DNA from: Mesotaenium endlicherianum
Taxonomy: Eukaryota; Streptophyta; Zygnematophyceae; Zygnematales; Mesotaeniaceae
Reading direction: 5' to 3'
Length of the DNA stretch: 64,000 nucleotides
Assembly (NCBI GenBank): GCA_009602735.1
Contig: WELA01011897.1
Coordinates: 105,176-169,175, forward strand
Shown: in pieces, positions 54,561-64,000 of the stretch
Layout of the letters: every line of letters begins with the position of its first letter
Position numbering within the stretch: position 1 is the first letter of the stretch
The notes under the pieces: generated by a model
What the model was told of the DNA's origin: nothing
Seen by the model: only the letters and a program-made list of their open reading frames with translations
The model's database searches: none
Made by a program: the position numbers and the translations under genes

Positions 54561-56237
54561 ATGGCGCCCACCACACAAAAGGAGGACAGAAAGCGCAAGG
54601 CAGAAGAAGCCAGGAGGACAATGGAGCAATACCAGAAGGAGCTGGCGGCGACGTCCCTCACCAGGAGAGAACAAGAAAGGGTCCGCAAACAACAAGAGGC
54701 GGCAGAAGAGGCACAGAGGAAGAAGGATCAGGAAGCGGAAAACCTCAGGAAGGCTGAGGAGGAGAGACAGAAGAAACAGCAAGAAGAAGCGGCAGCGGCA
54801 GAAGAGGAGAAAAGAAAAAAGATTGAAGCGGACAGACAGAAGAGCTTGGCCACTTACAGGTATACTGTGGTGGGTGGCCAAAACTTCGATAACCTGAAGG
54901 AAGCATTGCTGGCAGCCCAGGAGATCAACAGGCTGGAACAGACAACACTGCTACAGAAGGAAGGAGCTACAGCACTGGACAGGTACATCGAGACACACAC
55001 CGGCGTGGTCCTTTACGAAGATTATGCTAAGATGGTGGGCTATACAGCAGAGCAGGCCCGGTATCTCGCAGATGATTCAGAGGACAAGCCGGTCCCCATA
55101 CCGGGAATAGTGGGAGATCAGAGACTCATCCGGATGGTGAGCATGCGGCCCGATAGCTTTAAGGATACGGTATTCTACCTCACACTCCTGCCAGCTTACA
55201 ATGAAGTTGAGAGAAGGAGCTGGGAGTACTTGGCCAGGGAAGCAGGACAGCAGATGTTCTCTCCCCACTGGTTCCCGTGTAAACTGAGGAAGGCTGAGCA
55301 CGGACCCCAGTACTACCAGCAGCCAACAGACTGGAGGTGGATGACCGTCACAAATAAGAAGCAGGAGTGTGACCGAGCCCAACCGGATGACTTCCACTAT
55401 GGCCTAGACGGCTATCTCATCCTACCACCTCACATTGCCCCTTGGGACCCCAGGCTGAATGGATGCCTGAGCAATATGAATGCAGAGACCAAGGAACATA
55501 GGAGGAGGGGAAGAGAGTACTTCTCTAAGGGAAAGCATGCCTTTGTCAAATGGGCAAAGAATGCAGGCCGGATAGATATCAGTAGGCTGAAGGCCAAGCA
55601 ACCTCCAGCGCGCCCTAAGAAAGGGAGGTCGGTAGACTACTCCATGTCTACTAGGGAGCAGGACGACTTAGTGGACGAGACCCCTACTCTCTCCGAGGAG
55701 GAGGATGAGGAGGATGAGGAAGAAGAACAAGGCAGAGGAGAAGCATCAGCAGCAGGTACTCAGGATACCCAGGGACAGGCAGTGGCACTTCCTAAAGAAC
55801 CACGATCAGGTGTGTGGAATGTGATCCCCGTTATGGCGACAACTGGACCCCGCGCTCGCTCCCCCAGCCCACCTGCCCAAGCAGGGGAAGAAGCTGATCT
55901 GACTGTACTGGGCAGCAGACACAGACAGAAATCCCCAGAGGACAGGGGTGCCAGAAGAGGGACACGCGGGTGGGCCAGAGGTATGCCAGCCTCCCCCTCC
56001 GCTCAGGGGCATGTACCTCTAGCCAATGTATTTCAGCATCCTACTGGAATGCCTGTCTATGTGGGAATCAACACCCAAATAGTTGAAGAGCAGGCCACCA
56101 TCCTCCGTTCTCCTCGAGGGCCAACTTTAGAGCAAACAGGGTTCTTTAGAAGGCCAGCTGACAGACCTAGAGGGCTGTCCAGATCTAGGTCCAGATCTCC
56201 GTCTCCTGACCCTGAAGCCCCAGGAACAACCCCGTAA
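54561..56237 (+). CDS. Element D accessory ORF (aORF), function unknown
   Basis: The ORF encodes 558 residues in sense orientation 3' of pol. I chose the ATG at 54561 because it aligns with those of A and B; an in-frame TTG and an ATG lie just upstream. Residues about 1-95 are Lys/Glu/Gln/Ala-rich and likely a coiled coil. The middle (about 100-340) is the best conserved part, with YIETHTGVVLYEDYAKMVGY, YNEVERRSWEYLAREAG, DWRWMTV and PPHIAPWDPRLNG. The tail has an acidic run (EEEDEEDEEEEQ) and ends in an Arg-Ser repeat (SRSRSRSPSPDPE). No membrane segment or signal peptide is seen, so it is not a typical env. I do not recognise the family. Confidence 0.85.
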   Translation: MAPTTQKEDRKRKAEEARRTMEQYQKELAATSLTRREQERVRKQQEAAEEAQRKKDQEAENLRKAEEERQKKQQEEAAAAEEEKRKKIEADRQKSLATYRYTVVGGQNFDNLKEALLAAQEINRLEQTTLLQKEGATALDRYIETHTGVVLYEDYAKMVGYTAEQARYLADDSEDKPVPIPGIVGDQRLIRMVSMRPDSFKDTVFYLTLLPAYNEVERRSWEYLAREAGQQMFSPHWFPCKLRKAEHGPQYYQQPTDWRWMTVTNKKQECDRAQPDDFHYGLDGYLILPPHIAPWDPRLNGCLSNMNAETKEHRRRGREYFSKGKHAFVKWAKNAGRIDISRLKAKQPPARPKKGRSVDYSMSTREQDDLVDETPTLSEEEDEEDEEEEQGRGEASAAGTQDTQGQAVALPKEPRSGVWNVIPVMATTGPRARSPSPPAQAGEEADLTVLGSRHRQKSPEDRGARRGTRGWARGMPASPSAQGHVPLANVFQHPTGMPVYVGINTQIVEEQATILRSPRGPTLEQTGFFRRPADRPRGLSRSRSRSPSPDPEAPGTTP

Positions 56238-56337
56238 GGTGACACGCTGAAAAGGAAGTCAGTAAGGGAGGCTGGTCAGGTTCAGTTCCCTTATTTAAAA
56301 TTTCTGCAGTTTAATGTTGTCGAGGCGACAACAAGTT

Positions 56338-57069
56338 AAGTTGGAGGGATTGTAATGAATCAGTATACTAGTCGATATAATATTCATTAAAATATAATAG
56401 TTAATTAAGTTTAGCCTGCTGAACTTTAGTTAATAGTCAGTCTGCTGGACTTTACATAATTATCAGTTTGCTGACTCAGTCGAAAGCAGCAGGCTGAAAG
56501 TCCATATAAGTCAGCTTGCTGACACATTCTTTGACAGCAAGCTGACTTCCGTACTCGGTAGCAGCGAACTGCCTTGATATGCATCTAAGTGTGATATGCT
56601 AGATGAATAGCCAGATGACATCCCTATGATGGATGGCTATTCGGGATGATGGAAGATGGCGGTGGATTTGGTTAACCGAGGTCCTACCAACGTGGTTAAC
56701 TCCCGGGTAGGCGGTGCCATCGCACTGACCGTTGAACAGTAAACTCATTCCATGTACATACGCTAGGCATTGCTCTCGAGTTCGGCATTCGGAAACGAGG
56801 CCAACTCTCTTGTACAGCTTACTGAGAGAACTCTGAATCCAAGGCGAGAAGCCATTGATACGCACTGTCTTCTAACCTTGCTTATGTATGAGTTTACTGA
56901 ATTGCATCATTGATGCTAGTTTACTCGCATTTGACTTACGAGTATTATTCCCTGCTTGTGTATTGTCCTTTGCCGTTTAACTAATTAACGGAAATACCAT
57001 AAGATTACTTGCTGATATAAAGATCTCTATTAATTGTTAATCGCCTATTTGGTAAGTCGATTCATTTCA
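56338..57069 (+). repeat. Element D polypurine tract and 3' LTR
   Basis: AAGTTGGAGGGA (56338-56349) lies one base before the 719-bp 3' LTR (56351-57069). The TTTCC duplication follows at 57070-57074. Confidence 0.95.
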
Positions 57070-57074
57070 TTTCC

Positions 57075-58025
57075 TCTTCGCGCTTCATGATGTTGTCGTA
57101 GGATTCTGGGTACCTGTCATAAACGCAGCAGTCTAGCAGCCCGTAGTTTGCTTCTCCTGTGCAAACCATCTTCACAGGAATTTCTCTTGCCGGTTGCTAA
57201 TCTGTTGACTGGTAAGTCACCCTCCGCTTCTGCAGATCAATGACCATACCCAAGGGAATCAACGCTTCTGTTCCCAAGAGAACATCATAGTTCTCTGCCT
57301 CCGTCACTGTGCACTCCATGAGTAGTGACGCCTCTTCAGGTTTCCCTGAATTTATTGAGATTTCCAAGGGCTTGCGGGTAATTCCACAAGACTTTGAGAC
57401 TCGCCCTGAGACAGTTCTCAACTGGAAAGGACTCTCTTTCAGGTCCTTTGCTGTCAATCCTAGCTTTCACATCTCGCTTTCCCATGATGACAGGCTGTGC
57501 GCCCGTATAAAACAGAACGTTGGGAGCTGCCCAGTTGTTGAATATTAGTGCACCATCTCTATTCTGCACTCTCACGGTGCTGAAATTGGTAGGCAATGAG
57601 GCGCTGTTCGCACCCTCCTTAGCTATATCCAGCTGATGTCCGGCTTCTTCAATTGTGAAGGGGTAGGTGATATGCAAACCAGCGAGAGAAAGCAAAGGAG
57701 CATGCTGGATCCGGTGTTCCACCAGGGCCTTCAGCTTCTCCAGCGAAAAACGAAATGTCTTACTCGTCCTAGGCTTGGCTTGTCGCAGCTGCGAGATCTC
57801 ATTTTCATCGAGAGTGATCCGAAAAGTCTGAGGAAGCTTTCCAGCATTCCTTGGCACCAGACGGTCGTGATCTTCTCGCTCGGCAGTCGTTGCACCCACA
57901 GCCTTTTCAGGCATTAGTTTCTTGCCTTTGCAGACGGTCTTTTCTGCAACATCTGCATCATAGTAGACATTAGGCGCATCTACTGTCGCAAATTGAGCTT
58001 TCAACTCAGCGATTTCAGCACTCAT
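57075..58025 (-). pseudogene. Element E aspartic protease
   Basis: The minus-strand frame 57336-58025 (229 residues) has a long N-terminal extension and then NVLFYTGAQPVIMGK, a protease active-site loop with Tyr where the catalytic Asp should be (compare FDIGAQPF in C). A frameshift follows, with the C-terminal part in 57197-57457 (LLMECTVTEAENYDVLLGTEAL) ending in TAG. Beyond this stop the frame continues to the element D insertion (YPESYDNIMKREEE) and on into the methyltransferase. Confidence 0.8.
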
Positions 58026-58125
58026 AGCGTCATACTTCTGGTTTCCCTTGCGGTTATTAGAGCCACCCTTTTCTTTCTTTTCCTCCTTGTCTGCCTCTTT
58101 TGTGGCAGCATTTGCCCATGGCGGC

Positions 58126-59395
58126 TTTAGATTTGGGATTTTAGACCAGCACTCATCTTCTGAGTGTCCTTTCTTGCTGCAATGTGCGCATATCTGCGCC
58201 TTGCTAGCAAATAGTTGCTTAGCCTCCGGGTACGGACAATCTCTCTTCTGATGTCCTGATTTCTCGCAATTCCAACAGCCCTCTGCTGTTTCAGCAGTGT
58301 TGGCGTGCTTAGCAAACTTATTGAAAGACCCGCTCTTCTTCTTAAATCGAAAATTGGAGCTGTTGGCCTTAGGCGGAGAGGAGTCCTCCTCCTCTCAGGA
58401 GCCGTAAGCGTCCTGGAAGCCTCCTTATACCACACTTTACCTTCTTTGACATTGCGTGCTATTTCAACCGCCTCGTCAATGTCCCAGTCTATCCCGTGCT
58501 TTGCGAACAGGTGTGGCCTGACTTCACCATCTGTTTCCTTGCCCAAGCACAACAGAAATTTGTCAGTCACTATTCTGGGCTCGTAGAATTTTGCCTTTTT
58601 GGCGAGGTCTACCAATCAGGATTTAACCTCCATGACTGTCTCGTTCTTTTGACGAACAAAATGCACATAACGGTGCACCTTAAGACTGCGATCCTCTCGG
58701 AATCGTGCTTCAAGCAACTTAAAGAAATGACGCAGGCAATGCTCGGAGTCTAGATGGTCATCCCCAGCCTCCATATCCTTACGTCAGCTAGCCAAGGCTT
58801 GCGCGTGGCTTGCCTCTGTCGTGGCGCTATCGCCTTGCTGACCATTAAAAGGTGCAGCTCTGCGCTTTACTCGCTCCTGAGCATTAGCAATCTTTTCAAA
58901 CAGTTCTGCACACACCTTTCGCAACTCTGCGACAGAGCCGGCATCATCATTCTGAGTAGCAGCCCTTTGCTGGCCCTCAATGAGTTGCCTCATGGCCTCT
59001 ATTCATTCTTGTGTTAGTGCAGCTAAGTCTATGCTCTCAACAGGTTCAGTTGGCACTGCTCTTCCAAGCAGACATTCGGGCTTTCGTAGCCTTTTTCTGG
59101 ATTTCAAATCCCTAGCCCTTTTTTGCTCTCCAAATGCCCATTCCTGGGAGAGATCCTCATCCTTCCGGAATTGGCGATATAGCAACAAGGCATCCTTATC
59201 CAAGTACTGAACCAAGCCTATAAATGCGACATGTATAAGAGGAATCCTTTCGAATCTTCTCAAAGAATTCTGCCCAATAGATCTCATCAAACTCTTCGAA
59301 AGTGAGACCGTTTCCACTGGTTCGTCCGCTAAAACACTTTGCAGACAGCTTGAACTTAGGCTTTTCATCCCGATCATCACCGGCCATTTCGAACG
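58126..59395 (-). pseudogene. Element E gag with two CCHC knuckles
   Basis: Broken minus-strand frames start MAGDDRDEKPKFKLSAKCFSG (59387). Helical Glu/Gln-rich parts follow (58784-58993), then a gag core near 58570-58720 (FREDRSLKVHRYVHFVRQKN, then LVDLAKKAKFYEPRIVTDK) interrupted by one stop at 58616. Two knuckles, CWNCEKSGHQKRDC and CAHCSKKGHSEDEC, lie at about 58150-58285. The capsid and nucleocapsid roles are inferred from this order. Confidence 0.8.
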
Positions 59396-59399
59396 GTAA

Positions 59400-59732
59400 C
59401 TAGGACTCACTAACTCTACCCCACACGTCTTGCTCTTTGCCCGAATCAGGTGCAAAGGCTCGTGTGTTATCCGGGTTCTCACCGCTTGCGGAGATATGGC
59501 GAGACTCGTCTCTCGACGATTGCTCACTCCACCGGTTGTCAGTATGCTCAGACGTCTCACTTTCTCGTGGACTTTGGCTAGAATCAGAACCTTCTGCAGG
59601 CTCCACAGGGTGGTAGAGTCTTTCACTCCTCAATCGCATATACAGTTGAATTTCTCTAGGTCCCCTTCCAGGTTGAGCACCGGCAGCCTTCACAGGCCTC
59701 AATCCCCAACTGGCTTGGGAATTCTTGTTCAC
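59400..59732 (-). pseudogene. Element E 5'-most ORF, disordered
   Basis: A 110-residue minus-strand frame (MNKNSQASWGLRPVKAAG..) rich in Ser, Glu and Arg ends at a stop just before the gag start at 59387. It may be a short upstream ORF or the original gag N-terminus cut off by a stop. No family is recognised. Confidence 0.4.
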
Positions 59733-61562
59733 CTAAACCAATCAACTCAAGTTCTCAAAAGTAGGACAAAAGCGTCTTACTTCCACACAGGCTTTCGCCC
59801 AAGTTGAGGATTTATAGAATGAACAAGTTTGTAGTTTGCAGAAATCTTGTCTAAGCAGCTTAACTGGCAATGCCAGATTCAGAGAATATCGCTCTTCAAG
59901 GCTTTCGCTTAACTTTCACAAAGTCACAGCTTACAAAACTCTGAAACTGCACAGCTGTGCTGGCCTGGTTTGAGCTCTTCGCTTAACACCGCGCCTTAAC
60001 AGCTCTTCACTGCTTGGCTGGGTTCACTCAGTTCTTCACTAAGAGCTTTACTTGTTAATTCTACTCTTGCTATCAGCAATTCGACAATTGAGACTTCTGA
60101 TAACTTGGAAACTAACACAGCACTCACCATTTTAAGTGGCTTTTGCACGCTTGTGGTGTTTGACCCGAATCTGTGCTAATCTCTTGACAGATTCTATTTT
60201 GCAGCTCTCTACTTTCTACCAGCGAGATCCCGTCTTGGAACTCCTGAGGTCTAACCTTTTTATGATACACTTGAGAAGAAATCTTCCAGCGTCGGCAGAA
60301 GCGTGGCGTCTCGACTATTCTGTGGCCTTGAGAACTCCTCCTTCTTTGCGCTCCTTCTTCTCCTTTCCTTCTGTACTTGTGCTCCTTTAGCTTCCTTGAC
60401 AACGATGCGAGCAAGAATGAGGCAGCTTCAAGCAGGATTCGTGCATTTCACAAGCAACACACATTATCATCTCTCGAGAATGCCAGTGCTTAGTCACAGC
60501 GCCTAGCTTGCATGCCGTCCTTACCTAGCAGCCCTCAAACAGCTTTAGAAGTTGTCACTTAGCATGCATGCACGCCTTGTGACTGTCGCGCGTGACTGCT
60601 TAGCCTTTCAGCTGGCAATCACGCCTATGTGGCTGGCGGCTGGCAGCGTTTGAGATGGACGCTCAAGCCGTGGCTAGTCACTCGAGGGTCTTGGCCGAGG
60701 TGGCACACAACGCCTCTGCAACATCCCTGCTGTACTTGGCTTAGATAGCCGATTGATCAGTACCTTTCTTGGCACTCGTTGGGCTGGCTCATTGCTAGTT
60801 CCAGGCCCCTAGCCTTTCGGCTGACTACTTCGTCCCAATCCCCTCCTATCCCTGGGTGTGGGATTTGACGTGTCGTGACCATTTTGACAGTGACGACTTC
60901 GACATAACCGCTGACTGAGATAACTCAGTCCTTTGGTCGGTGAGTTAACGCTGACTTTTCGTACCTGGGCGGCCGTGACTTGCGCTGCGCTTGCGGCACC
61001 GTCAAGTGGTTAGCAGTCGCGACAACCTGCTTACAAAATGTTGAACATATAGTCTTCGCATGTGCAAAACTTCTTTCTAGGTCTAACCTGGAAAAACCGA
61101 GGTGATGATTGGTAGGTAAAGCAAAATGGGCCAGCTAGGCTTGACTAGGCACGACAGAACAAAACACAGCTCGTCACGTGTCGAAGTAAAAAGCTATACT
61201 AGATTGTACCTGAAGTATCATCGGTTTGACCATTTTTTGGACGACGTGAACTGCATGACGTGAACTTTATTCGACTTGCAAGCCAAAGGAAGTACATTTA
61301 AACTTCGTGGAACTCGAAGTCTCGAACGTCAGGAGGACATGCGTGGGGTTGTCCTAGAGATGCTCTATCTCATGACTTACATGCATCTCCTTGCTTGATA
61401 TTAGTTGGTAGTGAAGCTCCGATGGATGGACGGATTCGGGCATGTTTGAAGTTTTCTCTGTCTATACTAGAGGAATGGACCCATGAAATGTGGAAGTTTT
61501 TTGAGGAAGCAATGCTGCAATCCAATATGTCTGACGATTGTTATGAGTGAAGAAACGTCAAC
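59733..61562. other. Unassigned sequence between element E and the VPS13-like gene
   Basis: 59733-61060 has short CTTCACT/CTTCGCTTA-like motifs and no convincing gene. It may include the leader and 5' LTR of element E, but I found no partner for the left flank and no initiator-Met primer site. 61061-61562 would contain the promoter and 5' UTR of the VPS13-like gene; no specific element is recognised. Confidence 0.35.
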
Positions 61563-63432
61563 ATGTTAGAAGATAGAGTTGCCGAGCTCTTGCAAAAGTA
61601 TCTGGGAAACTATGTGAAGGGCTTGTCGAAAGAGGCACTGAAGATAAGCGTTTGGAATGGTAAGCGGTGGAAATTTATCTGGTACTTTAGCTTTTTCGCA
61701 GGAATATAGTTTCTATAGATGCAAATTTGGTATCTCAATTTCATAGACGTGGTTGTACTATGTGTTGGTTCTAACCTTTCTGCACTATTCCCCAGAAAGA
61801 ACCTCAATTCTGAAAGACAGGTGTACTTGGGAGAAAGCATTTCTCATTAACATCAGAGCACACTGGAGATGCATGCTCCCTGACTTTCGCGGGATTATAT
61901 ACTTTTTTACTGTAGGGGACGTGGAGCTTAGAGACCTGCAGCTGAAGGAAGAGGCACTTAACGCCTTAAAGCTGCCTATAAAGGTCAAAGCAGGGTTTCT
62001 TGGCTCCATAAGGTTGAAGGTAATTCTCAGTCATTGAACCAATTTATCATGACCCACGTGCCAGCTTTTCTTCCTGCAAAGAGCAACTCTTATTTAAGTT
62101 TTTTTTTGGCAAGTTTGTGTATGCCACTTGTTGTAAACTAAGCAAAACGGTGGGACTGAATGCGGGTAGCTCCCACACGCTTTTGCCAGTCTGATTCGAG
62201 GTAGTCATCTAGTCTGCAAGGTGCTTGAACGGGTTATTGTGTCATCCCCTTCCATATGATGAGATTCACGGAATTGTATAAAGGAAAACCTTGGGAAGTC
62301 CGCTTGGCGGGACAGGCCCATCGGCGCATGGCACGACGTAGTCAATGGTCAGATGTACCTCACCAATAGGCTTTACACTCAGATATTGGGAGGCCTTTTT
62401 TTAAAAAGTGGGAAGAGCAACTCGTATCGTGATAAACAACGGAACAGAGGGCCGAAGCTAGCCTAAACACAAATCGGCGCTCCAAAGGATCCACCTCCTG
62501 GGTTGGAGGGAGGACGGAGGCACAGCCATTACTTTCTCGTTGTGGTGGGCAACGAGCGAGGGGAGGAGCTAGGCCGAACGCGAACCTCTGCTCCAGACAA
62601 GCACCCTCTTAAGTGGGAGGATTTGAGGACCTCGTGGGGGACTCCCATGTGTAGGCAAGATGTGCACCCTCAGATGTCAAGGCTCACGTTAATCTGCACA
62701 TATTGCAAGACTTTCTCGCGGTTTAGTATGTTCTTGATCAGCTGTAACGGGTTTCCTCCTCCTCCTCCTCCTCCTCCCCCCTCTCCCCTTCCTCCTCCTC
62801 CTTCCCTTCCTCCTCCTCCTCCTCCTTCCTCCCTCCTCTTCTCCTTCTTCTCCCTCCTCCTCCTCCTCCCCCCCCTCCTCCTCCTCGTTCTCCTTGTCCT
62901 CCTCGTCCTCCTCCTGTCCAGGTCCCATGGAACAGGCTGGGGAAGGAGCCTGTCACGGTCCACCTGGATCGTATCTTCATCCTGGCAGAGTCGGCCACTC
63001 ACGAGCAGCCCGGAGACGATGAGACGGGCGATGCGCTTCAGGCCGCAAAGATCCGCAAAGTCCGAGTAAGGAGGACCTCTCCCGCGCTCCTGCACCTGAA
63101 GAAGAAAGAGTCAAGAGGGGAAGTACAGAAAGGCAAGAAAGCATGGGGGACATGGGGAGAGGAAGCAAAAAGAGGGGAAGCATGAGCAGAAGGTGTGCAG
63201 AGGGTGGATGAGGGGTATGGACAGGAAGCAAACGAGTGGGCGTTTGAGCAGATAGCAGACGAAGGGGAAGTCTAGACGGAAAATAGGAGAAGTTTCTTAC
63301 GAAAGCTCTTTCTGCGAAAGGTTGCAATATGTGCCCCCTTTTAGAAACAAAAAGAGACAATATGTGCAAGTTAGCGCTATGCTGTGCTGTAATATTTACT
63401 GTACTCTAAATATACATGCACACCCACCCACC

Positions 63433-63494
<62 letters not shown>

Positions 63495-63750
63495 TATTCT
63501 ATATACACCACATGTTCTTATACGTGTGAGAAAGAATGCAGAGGTCTGTGATGTGTGTGCGGGGCGTGCAAGCTGGTGCCACGCCCTGCTTCAAGCTCCA
63601 GCTCCCTGTGACTGGACCTGTGCATTTTGCCGCTCACGCGCTGGATGCCCCCGTTCACACTGTTGAGATGTCGCTTCCTATCGCTCGCAGGATGCGGAGG
63701 TGTCCAACGTCGAGAAGGACAAGAACGGCGGCTCCCAGAGCACCGACCCT
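61563..63750 (+). CDS. VPS13-like protein, N-terminal chorein region (first four exons, partial)
   Basis: The exons are 61563-61659, 61916-62019, 62922-63065 and 63691-63750, with donors G/GTAAGC, AAG/GTAATT, CGA/GTAAGG and CCT/GTGAGT and phases 1, 0, 0, 0. The joined frame starts MLEDRVAELLQKYLGNYVKG, then ISVWNGDVELRDLQLKEEAL, LKLPIKVKAGFLGSIRLK and VPWNRLGKEPVTVHLDRIF. This is the chorein N-terminal signature of VPS13 lipid-transfer proteins, which bridge organelle membranes. 135 residues are visible; family members run to thousands, so most of the gene lies beyond 64000. The last exon (DAEVSNVEKDKNGG) is the least certain. Confidence 0.9.
62756..62921 (+). repeat. (TCC)n pyrimidine tract before a VPS13 splice acceptor
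   Basis: About 165 bp of almost pure C/T, mostly TCC and CCT units, ends at the CAG acceptor of exon 3. The long Arg/Gly/Glu frames on the opposite strand are repeat artefacts. Confidence 0.9.
63421..63490. repeat. (CCCA)n-(CA)n microsatellite in VPS13 intron
   Basis: Five to six CCCA units are followed by about 24 CA units, within intron 63066-63690. Confidence 0.95.
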
Positions 63751-64000
63751 GTGAGTCCCCTCGTGACCCCTGCCCGTTTCTGAATTCCGTCGAGTTTGCA
63801 TCTGGGGGCTGGCTAGTCCTGAAAGGCTTTAAAGTCGGCATGAAGCTTGTGTGCTGAGACACTTTCTGCTGCTCATTCCCCACTAGGCTTGCGCTCTATA
63901 CTTCTAGTCCAACTTTACCCCCCCTCCCCCCCCCAACACCCCAAAAGAAGCTCGTTGGTCCCGCCTTCTTTTGTATCGCCCCCCCCCTCCCCGCCCCCCC

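Larger units (their letters stand above)
48276..57069 (+). mobile_element. Element D: near-intact Ty3/gypsy chromovirus with accessory ORF
   Basis: The element is 8794 bp. LTRs are 48276-48995 (720 bp) and 56351-57069 (719 bp), with TG..CA ends and perfect TTTCC duplications (48271-48275, 57070-57074). It has a primer site, intact gag, a -1 frameshift signal, intact pol, intact aORF and PPT. The LTRs differ at only a few positions by eye. All protease, RT, RNase H and integrase catalytic residues I can check are present. It is the best candidate for a recently mobile element in the window and interrupts the methyltransferase element E. Confidence 0.97.
41864..59732 (-). mobile_element. Element E: Ty3/gypsy element encoding a DNA methyltransferase, split by element D
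   Basis: The minus-strand order from right to left is a disordered N-terminal ORF, gag with two CCHC knuckles, protease, [element D insertion], cytosine-5 methyltransferase, long linker, RT/RNase H, integrase and PHD finger, then a PPT at 41864-41874. At the D junction the E reading frame is continuous once D and one TTTCC copy are removed, so methyltransferase and protease belonged to one polyprotein. No 5' LTR or primer site was recognised between 59733 and 61562. Active-site losses in protease and integrase show E is dead. Confidence 0.85.

Noticed and set aside
62670-63095. Arg/Gly/Glu-rich minus-strand frames
   Set aside because: They are translations of the (TCC)n tract inside a VPS13 intron, opposite the supported exon.

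Overview
The window looks like nuclear DNA of a plant-lineage organism with a large, repeat-rich genome; a streptophyte alga or early land plant is my best guess, and the species cannot be read from the sequence. The evidence is spliced GT-AG genes of plant-like families (F-box/kelch, F-box, VPS13-type chorein), an Arabidopsis-type telomere motif (TTTAGGG), and many Ty3/gypsy LTR retrotransposons with initiator-Met-type primer sites. Nothing prokaryotic is present.

Region 1 (1-30290) is a four-deep nest of retrotransposons. Copy A, a decayed + strand chromodomain gypsy element, is split at 1503/27007 by element F (- strand chromovirus; 5-bp target duplication ATACC/AGACC). The 3' LTR of F is split at about 2110/20002 by element C (- strand, GC-rich, PHD-finger integrase). 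The LTR of C is split at 3272/12161 by element B (+ strand, same family as A and D; target duplication TTGGG). A 475-bp TRIM-like element with exact CGCAG duplications sits in the gag region of F.

Region 2 (30291-41863) holds the host genes: the 3' part of an F-box/kelch-type gene on the - strand (31241-33266) and a three-exon F-box gene on the + strand (36309-39688). Between and after them lie microsatellites, short tandem repeats and sequence in which I see no gene.

Region 3 (41864-59732) is element E, a - strand gypsy element whose pol order is gag, protease, DNA cytosine-5 methyltransferase, long linker, reverse transcriptase/RNase H, integrase and PHD finger. It is split between protease and methyltransferase by element D (48276-57069; target duplication TTTCC). 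D is nearly intact, with gag, a textbook -1 frameshift signal, pol with chromodomain, and an extra sense ORF (aORF) 3' of pol. Element C carries a second, divergent methyltransferase remnant at the corresponding place. This retrotransposon-borne methyltransferase plus PHD integrase is the most interesting system here.

Region 4 (59733-64000) has unassigned sequence and then the first four coding exons of a VPS13-like (chorein N-terminal) gene that runs off the right edge.

The A/B/D family shares an unrecognised aORF after pol. In all three copies the aORF is preceded by a CTAAC branch-point-like motif and an AG just before the ATG, and by an extra copy of the 3' polypurine tract. This suggests a spliced accessory gene in the position retroviruses use for env. 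Elements A, B, C, E and F all carry inactivating changes; D is the only candidate for recent autonomy.
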